Source: Paracoccaceae bacterium (GTDB lineage: Bacteria; Pseudomonadota; Alphaproteobacteria; Rhodobacterales; Rhodobacteraceae). From it: DNA of 40,376 nt. The notes under the pieces are model-generated. The model worked only from the letters and a program-made list of their open reading frames with translations, was not told the origin of the DNA and made no database searches. The stretch lies in contig JAFIEO010000043.1 of NCBI GenBank assembly GCA_020832445.1, positions 1-40,376 on the forward strand, read 5' to 3'. Of the stretch, positions 1 through 7,572 are shown piece after piece (positions within the stretch are counted from its first letter, which is position 1; every line of letters starts with the position of its first letter). The position numbers were made by a program, and so were the translations under genes.

Positions 1-2
1 TG

Positions 3-80
3 GGACCAGAAGCCTCGCAGGCCTTCCTCATGCAATGGCGCAAAAAATGGGCGCCCACCGGCGGGCCGAAGCCAAGCTGA
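3..80 (+). CDS. C-terminal end of an unidentified protein, cut by the window edge
   Basis: The frame beginning at base 3 is open and ends at a TGA at 78-80, giving a tail that ends AFLMQWRKKWAPTGGPKPS. The stop overlaps the ATG of the next gene by one base (TGATG), the usual sign of translationally coupled neighbours, which is why I take it as a real gene end. Only about 25 residues are visible and no family can be recognised. It probably belongs to the same operon as the Rieske protein and FAD monooxygenase. Confidence 0.5.
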   Translation, partial: GPEASQAFLMQWRKKWAPTGGPKPS

Positions 81-409
81 TGACGGTGCTGTGTCGTCTG
101 GATGATCTGCCAAATGGCACCGCCAAAGGTTTCAAGGTGGCGGGACTGCCCTGCAAAGTCATCATCGTGCGCCGCGGCAATCAGGTCTTCGGCTGGCGCG
201 ACCTGTGCCCGCATTACGCAGGCGGAACACCCATGGCATGGAAACGCGACGCATATCTGAATGGCGCGGGCACCCATATCGCATGCCATGCACATGGCGC
301 GTGGTTCGACATTGAAACAGGTCAATGCACCAAAGGTCCATGCCTGGGAAAACGACTGACAAAAGTACCGCTTATCGTCGATGACGAGGGCGCAATACAC
401 ATACCCTGA
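80..409 (+). CDS. Rieske [2Fe-2S] ferredoxin-like protein
   Basis: A 109-residue single-domain Rieske protein, probably a soluble cytoplasmic electron carrier. The cluster ligands are visible as C43-P-H45 and C69-H-A-H72, followed by the GAWFDIETG segment usual after the second ligand pair. The spacing between the pairs is 23 residues, longer than in classical ring-hydroxylase ferredoxins (about 15-17) and like a separate subfamily of small Rieske proteins. An ATG at 35 would add 15 residues, but the ATG at 80 overlaps the upstream stop (TGATG) and starts right before the fold, so I prefer 80. The next genes are a FAD monooxygenase and an FAH-family hydrolase. A role as an electron-transfer partner in an oxygenation pathway is inference from that context. 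Confidence 0.88.
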   Translation: MTVLCRLDDLPNGTAKGFKVAGLPCKVIIVRRGNQVFGWRDLCPHYAGGTPMAWKRDAYLNGAGTHIACHAHGAWFDIETGQCTKGPCLGKRLTKVPLIVDDEGAIHIP

Positions 410-434
410 TCTGAAAAATATTGAGGAGGACGCA

Positions 435-1559
435 ATGAACACCCCCGGACGTATTCTGGTTATTGGCGGCGGCTTTTCGGGAATGTCCGCAGCAATCTTG
501 CTGTCAGAGCAAGGACATTCCGTCGATCTGGTGGAAATCGATGCAGACTGGCGAAGCTATGGCGCGGGGATCAGCCTGAATGGCGGCATATTCCGCGTCT
601 TTGACCGGCTTGGCATTCTGGACGGATACCGTGAATGCGGCGCAATGATTGACGGCATTGAAATACGCGGGCCTGCTGATCAGGTGCTTGCGCGCATTCC
701 CACGCCATCATTGATAGAGGGGGCGCCGGGCAGTGGCGGGATCATGCGCCCGGTGCTGGCACGGTTGCTGGCGGATCGGGTGCGCAAAACGGCGGTAAAT
801 ATCCGCCTTGGCCTGACCTTCGACACGCTTGCAGACAGCGCGGATGGTGTGGATGCCAGTTTTCGTGATGGCAGTTCGGGCAGATATGATCTGGTGATCG
901 GTGCTGATGGATTGTTTTCGGCAACCCGCGCGGCCGTGTTTCCCGACGCGCCCGCCCCCCGCTATATTGGTCAGGCGGTCTGGCGCGCCGTTGTCACGCG
1001 CCCCGCGCATCTGCCAAGTGTTGCCATGTGGATGGGACCCGGCCTGAAGCTGGGCATCACGCCGGTGTCAGATAACAAAAGCTACATTTTCCTGACCGAG
1101 AACCGGCCCGAGAACACCTATGTCCCGCCAGAAAGCCAGTTGGACAGCCTGAAAGTGCTGTTGGCCAATTTTACAGCGCCCACAGCACAGGCCATCACCG
1201 CAGAGTTAAGCGCCGACAGCCAGATCGTGTATCGTCCGCTGGAGCAACTTTTGCTGCCGCGCCCGTGGTATAAGGGGCGTGTGGTAATGATTGGCGATGC
1301 CGTGCACGCGACAACCCCGCATATGGCGGCCGGTGCCATGATCGGTATGGAAGACGCCGTCGTTCTGGCCGAGGAGTTGGCGGCGCATGACACTGTGCCC
1401 GCAGCGCTTGATGCCTTTCAATCCCGCCGCTGGGAACGCGCGCGCATGGTTGTGGAAAATTCCGGCCGGCTGGCGGAAATCGAGCAAGGCCACGGCACAC
1501 CGGATGAACACCGCCAGATCATGGGCCAGACATTGGGCGCTTTGGCGCAGCCGATCTAG
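435..1559 (+). CDS. FAD-dependent monooxygenase, class A (PHBH-fold)
   Basis: A 374-residue flavoprotein monooxygenase of the para-hydroxybenzoate-hydroxylase/UbiH/salicylate-hydroxylase type, which uses NAD(P)H and O2 to hydroxylate aromatic or enolic substrates. The dinucleotide-binding GGGFSG is at residues 11-16 with an acidic residue after strand 2 (E34), the DG motif GADG at 156-159, and the GD motif IGDAVHATTP around 286-295, all in the family order and spacing. The start at 435 follows GAGGAGGA (423-430). The frame also opens at 381 inside the Rieske gene, but that start has no ribosome-binding site and adds a non-family leader. Upstream lies a Rieske protein and downstream an FAH-family protein, which together suggest ring hydroxylation followed by cleavage-product hydrolysis. 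The substrate cannot be read from sequence. Confidence 0.92.
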   Translation: MNTPGRILVIGGGFSGMSAAILLSEQGHSVDLVEIDADWRSYGAGISLNGGIFRVFDRLGILDGYRECGAMIDGIEIRGPADQVLARIPTPSLIEGAPGSGGIMRPVLARLLADRVRKTAVNIRLGLTFDTLADSADGVDASFRDGSSGRYDLVIGADGLFSATRAAVFPDAPAPRYIGQAVWRAVVTRPAHLPSVAMWMGPGLKLGITPVSDNKSYIFLTENRPENTYVPPESQLDSLKVLLANFTAPTAQAITAELSADSQIVYRPLEQLLLPRPWYKGRVVMIGDAVHATTPHMAAGAMIGMEDAVVLAEELAAHDTVPAALDAFQSRRWERARMVVENSGRLAEIEQGHGTPDEHRQIMGQTLGALAQPI

Positions 1560-1629
1560 GCCAACGGGCAATCCGACCACTGAAATGGCTTCAGCGCCGC
1601 ATAGCGACGATAGCAAAAAGGACATTGTG

Positions 1630-2604
1630 ATGAAGTTTGCTACCCTTCCCGACGGAACCGAAGATGGCGCGTTGCTGGTCGTCTCTCGTGATCTGACACG
1701 GGCTGCTCCGGCGGCCGATATCAGCCCCAGCCTGCTGGCGGCGCTGCGTGATTGGACAGGCACGCAGCCGCTGTTGCGCGCGCGTGCGCAACAGATCGAA
1801 GATGGCACTGCCCCGGGGCTTGTCCCGTTTTCACCCAAAGACGTGCTTGCGCCCTTGCCGCGTGCGCCGCAATGGCTGGATGGGTCGGCCTTTCTGAACC
1901 ACGGGCGCTTGATGGATCAGGCTTTCGGTCATGACCCGTTGCCCGATTTTGACACGCATCCGCTTGTCTATCAGGGTGCAAGTGATGATTTTCTTGGCCC
2001 GCATGCTGCGCTGGCCACGCCCGATGAAGCCCTGAATATTGATTGCGAGGGGGAATTCGGTGTTGTCGTAGACGAGGTGCCAATGGGCACCAGCGCAGAC
2101 GACGCGCTGGGTCTTGTGCGGCTGATTGTGCAGATCAATGACTGGTCCTTGCGCGGCCCCGGCCCTTGGGAAATGAAGCGCGGTTTCGGGTTCATACAGG
2201 CCAAACCATCGACGGGCTTCGCGCCTTGTGCTGTTACGCCCGACGAGTTGGGCACCTATTGGCAAGGCGGGCGGGTGTGTCTGCCATTGCATGTGGCCGT
2301 AAATGGCAGACGTCTTGGCAGCCCCAATGGTGCCGAGATGGATTTCCATTTCGGGCATATCATCGCACATGCCGCGCGCACCCGGAAGTTGCGCGCGGGC
2401 AGTATCCTTGGGTCTGGCACAGTGTCAAACGCGGCGCGCGGGGCCGGGTCTGCCTGTTTGGCAGAAGTGCGCGTGATTGAGAAAATTGATTTCGGGGCGC
2501 CCCAGACACAGTTTCTGCGTTTCGGGGACCGTATCACCATGGAAGCCCGGTTGCCGGACGGGCCTGCCTTTGGGGGCATCGATCAGAAAGTGCAACACGG
2601 CTGA
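1630..2604 (+). CDS. Fumarylacetoacetate hydrolase (FAH) family protein
   Basis: A 324-residue member of the FAH superfamily, metal-dependent enzymes that hydrolyse, decarboxylate or isomerise acyl-pyruvate-type products of aromatic catabolism. Likely metal ligands are visible: E140-x-E142 in CEGEFGVVVDEV and D171 in INDWSLR. An N-terminal cap (MKFATL, VSRDLTRA) resembles the longer FAH forms. The start at 1630 is preceded by AAAAAGGACATT. Upstream in-frame ATGs (1387, 1585) would read through the end of the monooxygenase gene and lack family similarity. It follows the FAD monooxygenase by 70 bases in the same direction, so the pair likely acts in one degradative route. Whether it is a true fumarylacetoacetase or a 2-keto-acid hydrolase/isomerase is not decidable here. 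Confidence 0.9.
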   Translation: MKFATLPDGTEDGALLVVSRDLTRAAPAADISPSLLAALRDWTGTQPLLRARAQQIEDGTAPGLVPFSPKDVLAPLPRAPQWLDGSAFLNHGRLMDQAFGHDPLPDFDTHPLVYQGASDDFLGPHAALATPDEALNIDCEGEFGVVVDEVPMGTSADDALGLVRLIVQINDWSLRGPGPWEMKRGFGFIQAKPSTGFAPCAVTPDELGTYWQGGRVCLPLHVAVNGRRLGSPNGAEMDFHFGHIIAHAARTRKLRAGSILGSGTVSNAARGAGSACLAEVRVIEKIDFGAPQTQFLRFGDRITMEARLPDGPAFGGIDQKVQHG

Positions 2605-2655
2605 CGGAAACGGGCGCTGCCACAAAATTTGCATGGCTGTTCACGGCGCATGCTG

Positions 2656-2675
2656 GCCCGCAGCTTCGGGCTTTT
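2656..2675 (+). terminator. Probable intrinsic terminator after the FAH gene
   Basis: GCCCG (2656-2660) pairs with CGGGC (2667-2671) around a six-base loop and is followed at once by TTTT. It sits in the 99-base gap between the plus-strand FAH gene and the minus-strand HxlR gene, where a terminator is expected. The stem is short but GC-rich. Confidence 0.6.
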
Positions 2676-2703
2676 GGTCTGACACGCATTGCGCGACGAA
2701 TAC

Positions 2704-3069
2704 TCAGCGATGCTGCATGTTTTCAATCTGTTCAAGATTGCCCTCGATGCAGGCGGCCAGCGCATGGACCTTTTCGGCCACCAAACGGCCCAGCGGCGTC
2801 AGGTCGTATTCCACATGCGGGGGCACAACCGGATAGGCGGTGCGCCGGATAAACCCGTCATCTTCCAGCACGCGAAGGGTCTGGGCAAGCATCCGTTCCG
2901 ACACCCCCCCGATGCGGCGGCGCAGGCTGCTGAAGCGATGCGTGCCATCTTGCAGCGCGATCAGCACCAACACACCCCAGCGGCTGGTCACATGGTTCAG
3001 CACCCTGCGCGAGGGGCATTTTTCGTTCAGGACATCGGGGGTTTTGTCGGTCACGTCGATCCCGGGCAT
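2704..3069 (-). CDS. HxlR-family winged-helix transcriptional regulator
   Basis: A 121-residue HxlR-type regulator. The family pattern is clear: RVLNHVTSRWGVLVLIAL, then RFSSLRRRIGGVSERMLAQTLRVLEDDGFIRR and the wing with YDLTPLG. A single cysteine, C18 in NEKCPSRRV, sits just before the first helix, where redox- and quinone-sensing members such as YodB and QorR carry their sensing cysteine (family knowledge). It is transcribed divergently from a QorB/YtfG-type quinone oxidoreductase, the same arrangement as E. coli ytfH/ytfG and corynebacterial qorR/qor2. It most likely represses that gene and itself and is inactivated by quinones or electrophiles. This role is inferred from family and context. 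Confidence 0.93.
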   Translation of the reverse strand: MPGIDVTDKTPDVLNEKCPSRRVLNHVTSRWGVLVLIALQDGTHRFSSLRRRIGGVSERMLAQTLRVLEDDGFIRRTAYPVVPPHVEYDLTPLGRLVAEKVHALAACIEGNLEQIENMQHR

Positions 3070-3078
3070 TTTTCTTTA

Positions 3079-3115
3079 TACTTACATTTTTGTGCGTACT
3101 TCCTTTTCGTAAGTA
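3079..3115. promoter_or_regulatory. Candidate HxlR operator between the divergent genes
   Basis: The 89-base divergent gap holds TACTTAC (3079-3085) and its exact reverse complement GTAAGTA (3109-3115), with a further TACTT half-site at 3097-3101. Half-sites of the TACT...AGTA kind are known for YodB-type HxlR regulators. The position, covering both promoters, fits autoregulation and control of the quinone oxidoreductase. Confidence 0.6.
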
Positions 3116-3158
3116 TTTTGTTATTTGTGCCGCGTCAACACAACAAAAGGAGCATTCC

Positions 3159-4004
3159 ATGACCATCGCCATCACCGGCGCCAGCGGCCAGCTTGGGCGT
3201 CTTGCCATTGATCACCTGAAGACCCTGACCGATCCGGCAGGGATTGTGGCCCTTGCGCGCGACCCTGCAAGCTTGTCCGGTCTTGGCGTCGCCGCGCGCG
3301 CCTTCGACTATACAAAGCCAGATGTGATGGCCGCAGCGCTAAAGGGGGTCACGACACTGGCGTTGATTTCATCAAGTGATTTCAATGACCGCGTCGGCCA
3401 GCATCGCCATGTGATCGAAGTTGCGAAAACCGCAGGTGTGGCGCGCATCCTGTATACGTCTATTCTGAAGGCCGACCGCTCGCCCATGTTGATCGCCGCC
3501 GATCATGCGGCCACCGAAGGCATCATCGCTGCGTCTGGTCTGTCGGCCACGATCCTGCGCAACGGCTGGTATACCGAGAACTGGACCGCCAATCTGGGCG
3601 GTGCCATTGCCGCAGGCGCGTTGATTGGTTCGGCGGGCAATGCACGGTTCACCCCCGCCATGCGCGCCGACTATGCCCATGCCCTGGCCGTGGCCGCCGC
3701 CGATCCTGCCCATGCAGGCCAGACCTATGAACTGGCAGGGGACGAAGGTTTTACGCTGGCCGAACTCGCCGCCGAAGTCGCGCGCCAGACGGGCAATGCA
3801 CTGCCCTATAACGACCTGCCGGGCGATGTTTATCAGGGTATTCTGGAAAATCTGGGCATTCCGTCCGGCTTCGCGCGTGTGCTGGTCGATGTAGACCTGA
3901 AAGCGGGCGGTGGCTGGCTGGAAGATGACAGCGGCACGCTTGCCCGCCTGCTGGGCCGCCCCACGGCACCGTCCAGCAAGGCCGTGGCCGAAGCGCTGGC
4001 CTGA
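3159..4004 (+). CDS. qorB: NAD(P)H:quinone oxidoreductase 2-type SDR (QorB/YtfG, NmrA-like)
   Basis: A 281-residue atypical short-chain dehydrogenase that aligns over its length with E. coli QOR2 (YtfG), which reduces quinones with NADPH. Visible landmarks are the N-terminal ITGASGQLG nucleotide-binding loop, LISSSDFNDRVGQHRHVIE, YTSILKAD, LRNGWYTEN and YELAGDEGFTLAELA, each in the YtfG order. The start at 3159 follows AAAAGGA at 3146-3152; an in-frame opening at 3090 lies within the operator region and is not used. The divergent HxlR gene with a sensor-type cysteine supports induction by quinones or electrophiles. The upstream aromatic-oxidation genes may generate such compounds, but that link is inference. 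Confidence 0.9.
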   Translation: MTIAITGASGQLGRLAIDHLKTLTDPAGIVALARDPASLSGLGVAARAFDYTKPDVMAAALKGVTTLALISSSDFNDRVGQHRHVIEVAKTAGVARILYTSILKADRSPMLIAADHAATEGIIAASGLSATILRNGWYTENWTANLGGAIAAGALIGSAGNARFTPAMRADYAHALAVAAADPAHAGQTYELAGDEGFTLAELAAEVARQTGNALPYNDLPGDVYQGILENLGIPSGFARVLVDVDLKAGGGWLEDDSGTLARLLGRPTAPSSKAVAEALA

Positions 4005-4012
4005 AACCACAA

Positions 4013-4039
4013 GGCAGGCCCTGACCGCGCGGGCCTGCC
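4013..4039 (+). terminator. Terminator-like hairpin after the quinone oxidoreductase gene
   Basis: GGCAGGCCC (4013-4021) and GGGCCTGCC (4031-4039) form a perfect nine-base-pair stem with a nine-base loop, starting eight bases after the stop. No clear T-run follows, so termination may be weak or factor-assisted. Confidence 0.6.
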
Positions 4040-4188
4040 ATTCCTGCCCTCAACCAACAGTCATGCCAAGCGTTTTCTGATGGTGCATAGCTCAAAGCCA
4101 ATCTTTATTCAGCCCTGCCCGAATTTCGCGTTCAGGCGTTGGGCCGGTCTTGTCAAACACGGGTAAAGCTGCTCTTTTGCACGCCTGA

Positions 4189-4208
4189 TTGATGCATTTG
4201 ATCATCAA
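4189..4208. promoter_or_regulatory. Inverted repeat upstream of the TRAP operon
   Basis: TTGATG (4189-4194) and CATCAA (4203-4208) are exact reverse complements separated by eight bases. They lie 22 bases before the start of the TAXI binding-protein gene. It is a plausible operator for local control of the transporter, but no regulator in the window can be tied to it. Confidence 0.35.
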
Positions 4209-4230
4209 CGCACTGGGGGAGGAAACCTGA

Positions 4231-5199
4231 ATGTTAACTACAAGAATTTCTAAATTCATGGGCTTAGGCGCAATTACACTGGGCGCGGGCCTGACGGTGG
4301 CATCCATGGCCGCAGCCGAAACGCGGGTCACGCTGAAATCAGCATCATCAACCAGCTCTTACTATGTGATGATGGTTCAGTTGGGTGAAATGCTTAGTGC
4401 GCAATCCGGTGGCGCAATTCAGCCAACGGTCGAAGAAAGTCAGGGGTCTGTCCAGAACGTTGCCGAAGCAGGCCGCAGGCCCGGTGCGTTCTTGTTTACC
4501 ACCCCGCCGAACCTGATTGCCGATGCGCAAGCAGGTGAAGCCCCGTTCGAGCAGGGTGATTTCGACAGCATCCGCACACTTTTCCCGATGCCGTTTATCA
4601 CAATTCATTTGGTGGTCCGCGCCGACAGTGACATTCACAGCGCTGCTGATCTGGCCGGACGCAGCTTTATCTCGGGCGGGACGGGCACATTCTGTCAGCG
4701 TCAGGTCGCGTCGATTTTCGAAACGCTGGGCATCGCTGACAGTGTCACTGCCCCCGAAATGGAACTGTCCGGCGCACCGGCGGCGTTGCGCAACAATCAG
4801 GTTGACGGCTATGCGACATGCTCGGCCCATCCCACGCCACAGGTGCAGGAACTGGCCGCCACACTGCCCGTGCGCATCCTGTCCTTCACCGAAGAAGAGC
4901 GCGCTGCAATCATCGCCGCAAACCCCGGTGCGGGCGCGGTGACCGTTGCCGCAAATACCTATGCAGGTGTAGACGACGAGATTGCCACCATGGCTGTGCC
5001 CGTGGGCGCATATGCAACCAATATGGATGATGACACGGCGCTGGCAATCGTATCGGCCTTTTGGGAACAACGCGAAGGTATGGCTGACACAAACCCATGG
5101 TGGGCGGGTGTAACACCTGATCTTGTCCCGCAACTGGGCGCGCCCTTGCATGAGGGTATCGTAGAATTTTATGCCGAACGCGGCGTGGATATGCCCTGA
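4231..5199 (+). CDS. TAXI-family TRAP transporter solute-binding protein
   Basis: A 322-residue periplasmic binding protein. The first 29 or so residues form a Sec signal peptide (basic start, hydrophobic core ITLGAGLTVASMAA, cleavage near AAA-ET). The mature part carries the TAXI pattern: TLKSASSTSSYYVMMVQLGEML, a mid-protein SFISGGTGTFCQRQVASIFETLG and a C-terminal TNPWWAGVTPDLVPQLGAPLHEG segment. A GGAGGAAA ribosome-binding site ends ten bases before the ATG. The downstream gene encodes the fused TRAP membrane protein, so the pair makes a complete sodium-driven importer. TAXI systems are reported mainly for glutamate-like and other organic acids; the ligand here is unknown. Confidence 0.93.
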   Translation: MLTTRISKFMGLGAITLGAGLTVASMAAAETRVTLKSASSTSSYYVMMVQLGEMLSAQSGGAIQPTVEESQGSVQNVAEAGRRPGAFLFTTPPNLIADAQAGEAPFEQGDFDSIRTLFPMPFITIHLVVRADSDIHSAADLAGRSFISGGTGTFCQRQVASIFETLGIADSVTAPEMELSGAPAALRNNQVDGYATCSAHPTPQVQELAATLPVRILSFTEEERAAIIAANPGAGAVTVAANTYAGVDDEIATMAVPVGAYATNMDDDTALAIVSAFWEQREGMADTNPWWAGVTPDLVPQLGAPLHEGIVEFYAERGVDMP

Positions 5200-5245
5200 G
5201 CCTGAGGCTGTGTTGCCAAGCTAGACAATAATACACAAGACCAAG

Positions 5246-5276
5246 GCGCGCGCCTGACAGATGTGATTGCGCGCGC
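5246..5276. repeat. GCGCGCGC repeat pair in the TRAP intergenic gap
   Basis: The octamer GCGCGCGC occurs at 5246-5253 and 5269-5276, able to pair across a 15-base loop. It lies in the 146-base gap between the binding-protein and membrane-protein genes. It could form a hairpin that lowers downstream expression, but alternating GC is common at this base composition. Confidence 0.3.
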
Positions 5277-5345
5277 TTCCCTTACTACACAAACACGAGG
5301 TCGGTCGATGCCGGTGCTGCCTCGATAGCTGACATCGGAGGCTCG

Positions 5346-7172
5346 ATGAAACACGCGTCGTTTTATGAGAAATGGCTATCGGTCGAGCTGGAAGACCAGC
5401 GTTTCGGGGCAATCGCAATCGGGCTGGCGGTGGCGCTGGTCGGGTTTCACATGTGGAACGCTTTTGCAGGCCTTATTCCAAATCTGATCACCCGACCGGC
5501 GCATCTGGCCCTGGCATTGCCGTGGATATTCGTGCTGGGCGCGGCAGCACGGCAGGGGCGGGCCGCGTATTGGTCCGGCTGGGCGTTTCTTGCCATTGGC
5601 CTGACGGTCTGTGTGCTGATCATGCTGAACCGGCGCGATCTGATCCAGCAATACGGCGCACTTAACGGTCCTGTCCAGATCGCCTTGGCGGGCGCGCTGA
5701 TTGTGGTGGTGCTGGAAATGGCGCGCCGCGCAATCAAGATCGTTTTGCCCGCTGTCGCGGCAATCGTGCTGGCCTATGCGTTTTTTGGCGCCTACATCCC
5801 CGGAAAGTTTGGCCATGGCGGGATGCCGGTCGATTATCTGTTGGGCACCCTGACCATAACCGAAGGCGGGTTGTGGGGCACCCTGACGGGCACATCTGTC
5901 GATACGATCGCGATGTTCGTAATCCTGGGCGGGTTCATTTCGGCCGGGCAGGCGGGTGCGGGGTTCATGTCGTTTGCAACACAAATCGCGGGCCGCGCGC
6001 GTGCGGGTGCGGCAAAGGTGGCAATCCTGTCATCGGCCTTTTACGGATCGATTTCGGGGGTGGCTGCGGCGAATACGGCCTCGACCGGCATGATCACCAT
6101 CCCGACGATGAAACGACTGGGCTATCCGCCGCAACTGGCCGCCGCGACCGAAGCCGTGGCCTCGACGGGGGGGCAGATCCTGCCGCCAGTGATGGGCGCA
6201 GGCATCTTCGTGATGGCGGAACTGGTGCGCGTTCCCTATACCGAGATTATGGTTGCAGCACTGCTGCCTGCGATCCTGTTTTTTATGGCGGCGTGGTTCG
6301 GCGTGCATGTCTACGCATTGCGCACCAATCTGGCCGCGTTGCCGAAAGAATTGTTGCCCGGCTGGGCGGCCGTAGCGCGGTCAGTGCCGTTTTTTCTGCT
6401 GCCGTTTTCAATCCTTGTCGGGACACTTGTTTTCACCAGCTATACGCTTGCCTATGCGGCTGTGTTCGCCACCATCGTGACATGGGTGACGCTGATCTTT
6501 GACGCCGATGGCACTGCCTCGCTGACAGGGTGGTATCGCCGCACGCTGGTTGCCGTTGTCACAGCCGCGCAACAGGTGGCGATTATCGCAGCCGTCATCG
6601 TTTGCGCGGGGATCGTCGTGGGCGTGTTCAACATGACCGGGCTGGGGGTCAAGCTGACCTCCTTGATCCTGTCTGCATCCGACGGGCGTTTGTGGATTGC
6701 CCTGCTGCTGACGGCCCTGGCCGCGCTGGTGCTGGGCATGGAATTGCCTACAACTGCGGCTTATGTGATCTGCGCTGCGGTGGCTGCGCCCGCGCTTGTG
6801 GGTATGGGCTTGCCGGACATGCAGGCGCATCTTTTCGTGTTCTGGTATGCGCTGCTATGCACCATCACACCGCCGGTATGCGGCAATGTCTTCATCGCAG
6901 CCGCGATTGCAAAGACGCCGTGGTTGCCGGTTGCCGGAAATGCGATGCGTTTGGGGGTGGGCCTGTTCATAATCCCGCTGGGTTTTATCGCCAATCCTGA
7001 AATTCTGGACCTTGCCGCCACGCCATTCGCGGCGCTGCTTGCAATGGCGCAGATCGCGCTGGGGCTATGGCTTATCAGTTTCGCTGTGATCGGCGCAGCC
7101 CGACAGCCGCTGCTGGAGTTGTTGCGACTGCCTGCCTTGCCTGCGGGGCTGGCGGTGATTTTCCTGCTCTGA
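5346..7172 (+). CDS. TRAP transporter permease, fused 4TM/12TM (DctQ-DctM) type
   Basis: A 608-residue integral membrane protein with many hydrophobic segments throughout, matching the fused small-plus-large TRAP membrane subunit that accompanies TAXI binding proteins. DctM-like signatures include GTLTGTSVDTIAMFVILGG, AKVAILSSAFYGSISGVAAANTASTGMITIPTMK and EAVASTGGQILPPVMGAGIF, plus a second inverted half with GMELPTTAAYV and ITPPVCGNVFIAAAIA. It imports the ligand delivered by the preceding binding protein, driven by a sodium gradient (family knowledge). The start at 5346 follows GGAGG at 5337-5341. The length is near the lower end for fused TAXI permeases, but no domain appears truncated. 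Confidence 0.93.
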   Translation: MKHASFYEKWLSVELEDQRFGAIAIGLAVALVGFHMWNAFAGLIPNLITRPAHLALALPWIFVLGAAARQGRAAYWSGWAFLAIGLTVCVLIMLNRRDLIQQYGALNGPVQIALAGALIVVVLEMARRAIKIVLPAVAAIVLAYAFFGAYIPGKFGHGGMPVDYLLGTLTITEGGLWGTLTGTSVDTIAMFVILGGFISAGQAGAGFMSFATQIAGRARAGAAKVAILSSAFYGSISGVAAANTASTGMITIPTMKRLGYPPQLAAATEAVASTGGQILPPVMGAGIFVMAELVRVPYTEIMVAALLPAILFFMAAWFGVHVYALRTNLAALPKELLPGWAAVARSVPFFLLPFSILVGTLVFTSYTLAYAAVFATIVTWVTLIFDADGTASLTGWYRRTLVAVVTAAQQVAIIAAVIVCAGIVVGVFNMTGLGVKLTSLILSASDGRLWIALLLTALAALVLGMELPTTAAYVICAAVAAPALVGMGLPDMQAHLFVFWYALLCTITPPVCGNVFIAAAIAKTPWLPVAGNAMRLGVGLFIIPLGFIANPEILDLAATPFAALLAMAQIALGLWLISFAVIGAARQPLLELLRLPALPAGLAVIFLL

Positions 7173-7572
7173 GGGTGTTTGCGGCGTTCTTGGGCAGGCG
7201 AGTGCCTGACACCGGATAAAGCCTGTATGCCCGCAGCATATTTGACTGCGTGTCACGCGTGCGCACAGCATTTATATGCGATTGCCGCAATGCGCGGCTG
7301 TGCAGCGCCATTGGGCCAGTTGCAGGGATACGGCCCTGCAAGGCAAACATACCCGGAATGGAAGTGATCCGTGGCTGCCGCATAATCTGCGGTTTGCAGA
7401 CGTTGCTTGCGCAGTAAACGACTGCCCCCCTCAAGACTTTCGGCACAATTCTGCACGATGACACCCCTAGCATAGGGGATGATGGCGCGTATCCGCGTGT
7501 GTCAGCCGGACATGGGCCACGCCACAGGAACAAAGACAAAAACAATAACCAAAACCACAGAGAGGATTGGAA
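7173..7572. other. 400-base non-coding stretch before the first ABC importer operon
   Basis: No convincing gene is seen here: short open frames on both strands lack ribosome-binding sites and family features. It holds a small hairpin after the TRAP gene (CAGGC 7195-7199 / GCCTG 7204-7208), an inverted repeat GCACAGC (7263-7269) / GCTGTGC (7297-7303) enclosing the near-palindrome ATTGC-C-GCAAT (7281-7291), and the striking palindrome at 7464-7478. From about 7528 the leader becomes A-rich up to the AGAGGA ribosome-binding site (7561-7566). It is best read as the promoter and control region of the importer operon. Confidence 0.6.
7464..7478. promoter_or_regulatory. Palindromic candidate operator CCCCTA-GCA-TAGGGG
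   Basis: CCCCTA (7464-7469) and TAGGGG (7473-7478) are perfect reverse complements around GCA. The site lies about 95 bases before the importer binding-protein gene. With a three-base spacer it is more like a dimeric repressor/activator site than a terminator, because no T-run follows. No matching regulator gene adjoins this operon. Confidence 0.5.

Noticed and set aside
5246-5276. GCGCGCGC pair as a strong terminator inside the TRAP operon
   Set aside because: Alternating GC octamers arise easily in this DNA, there is no T-run, and the two TRAP genes must be expressed together; kept only as a low-confidence repeat.
7440-7455. GGCACAATTCTGCA resembling a sigma-54 promoter before the importer operon
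   Set aside because: The GG and GC elements are one base too close; sigma-54 promoters tolerate almost no spacing change.
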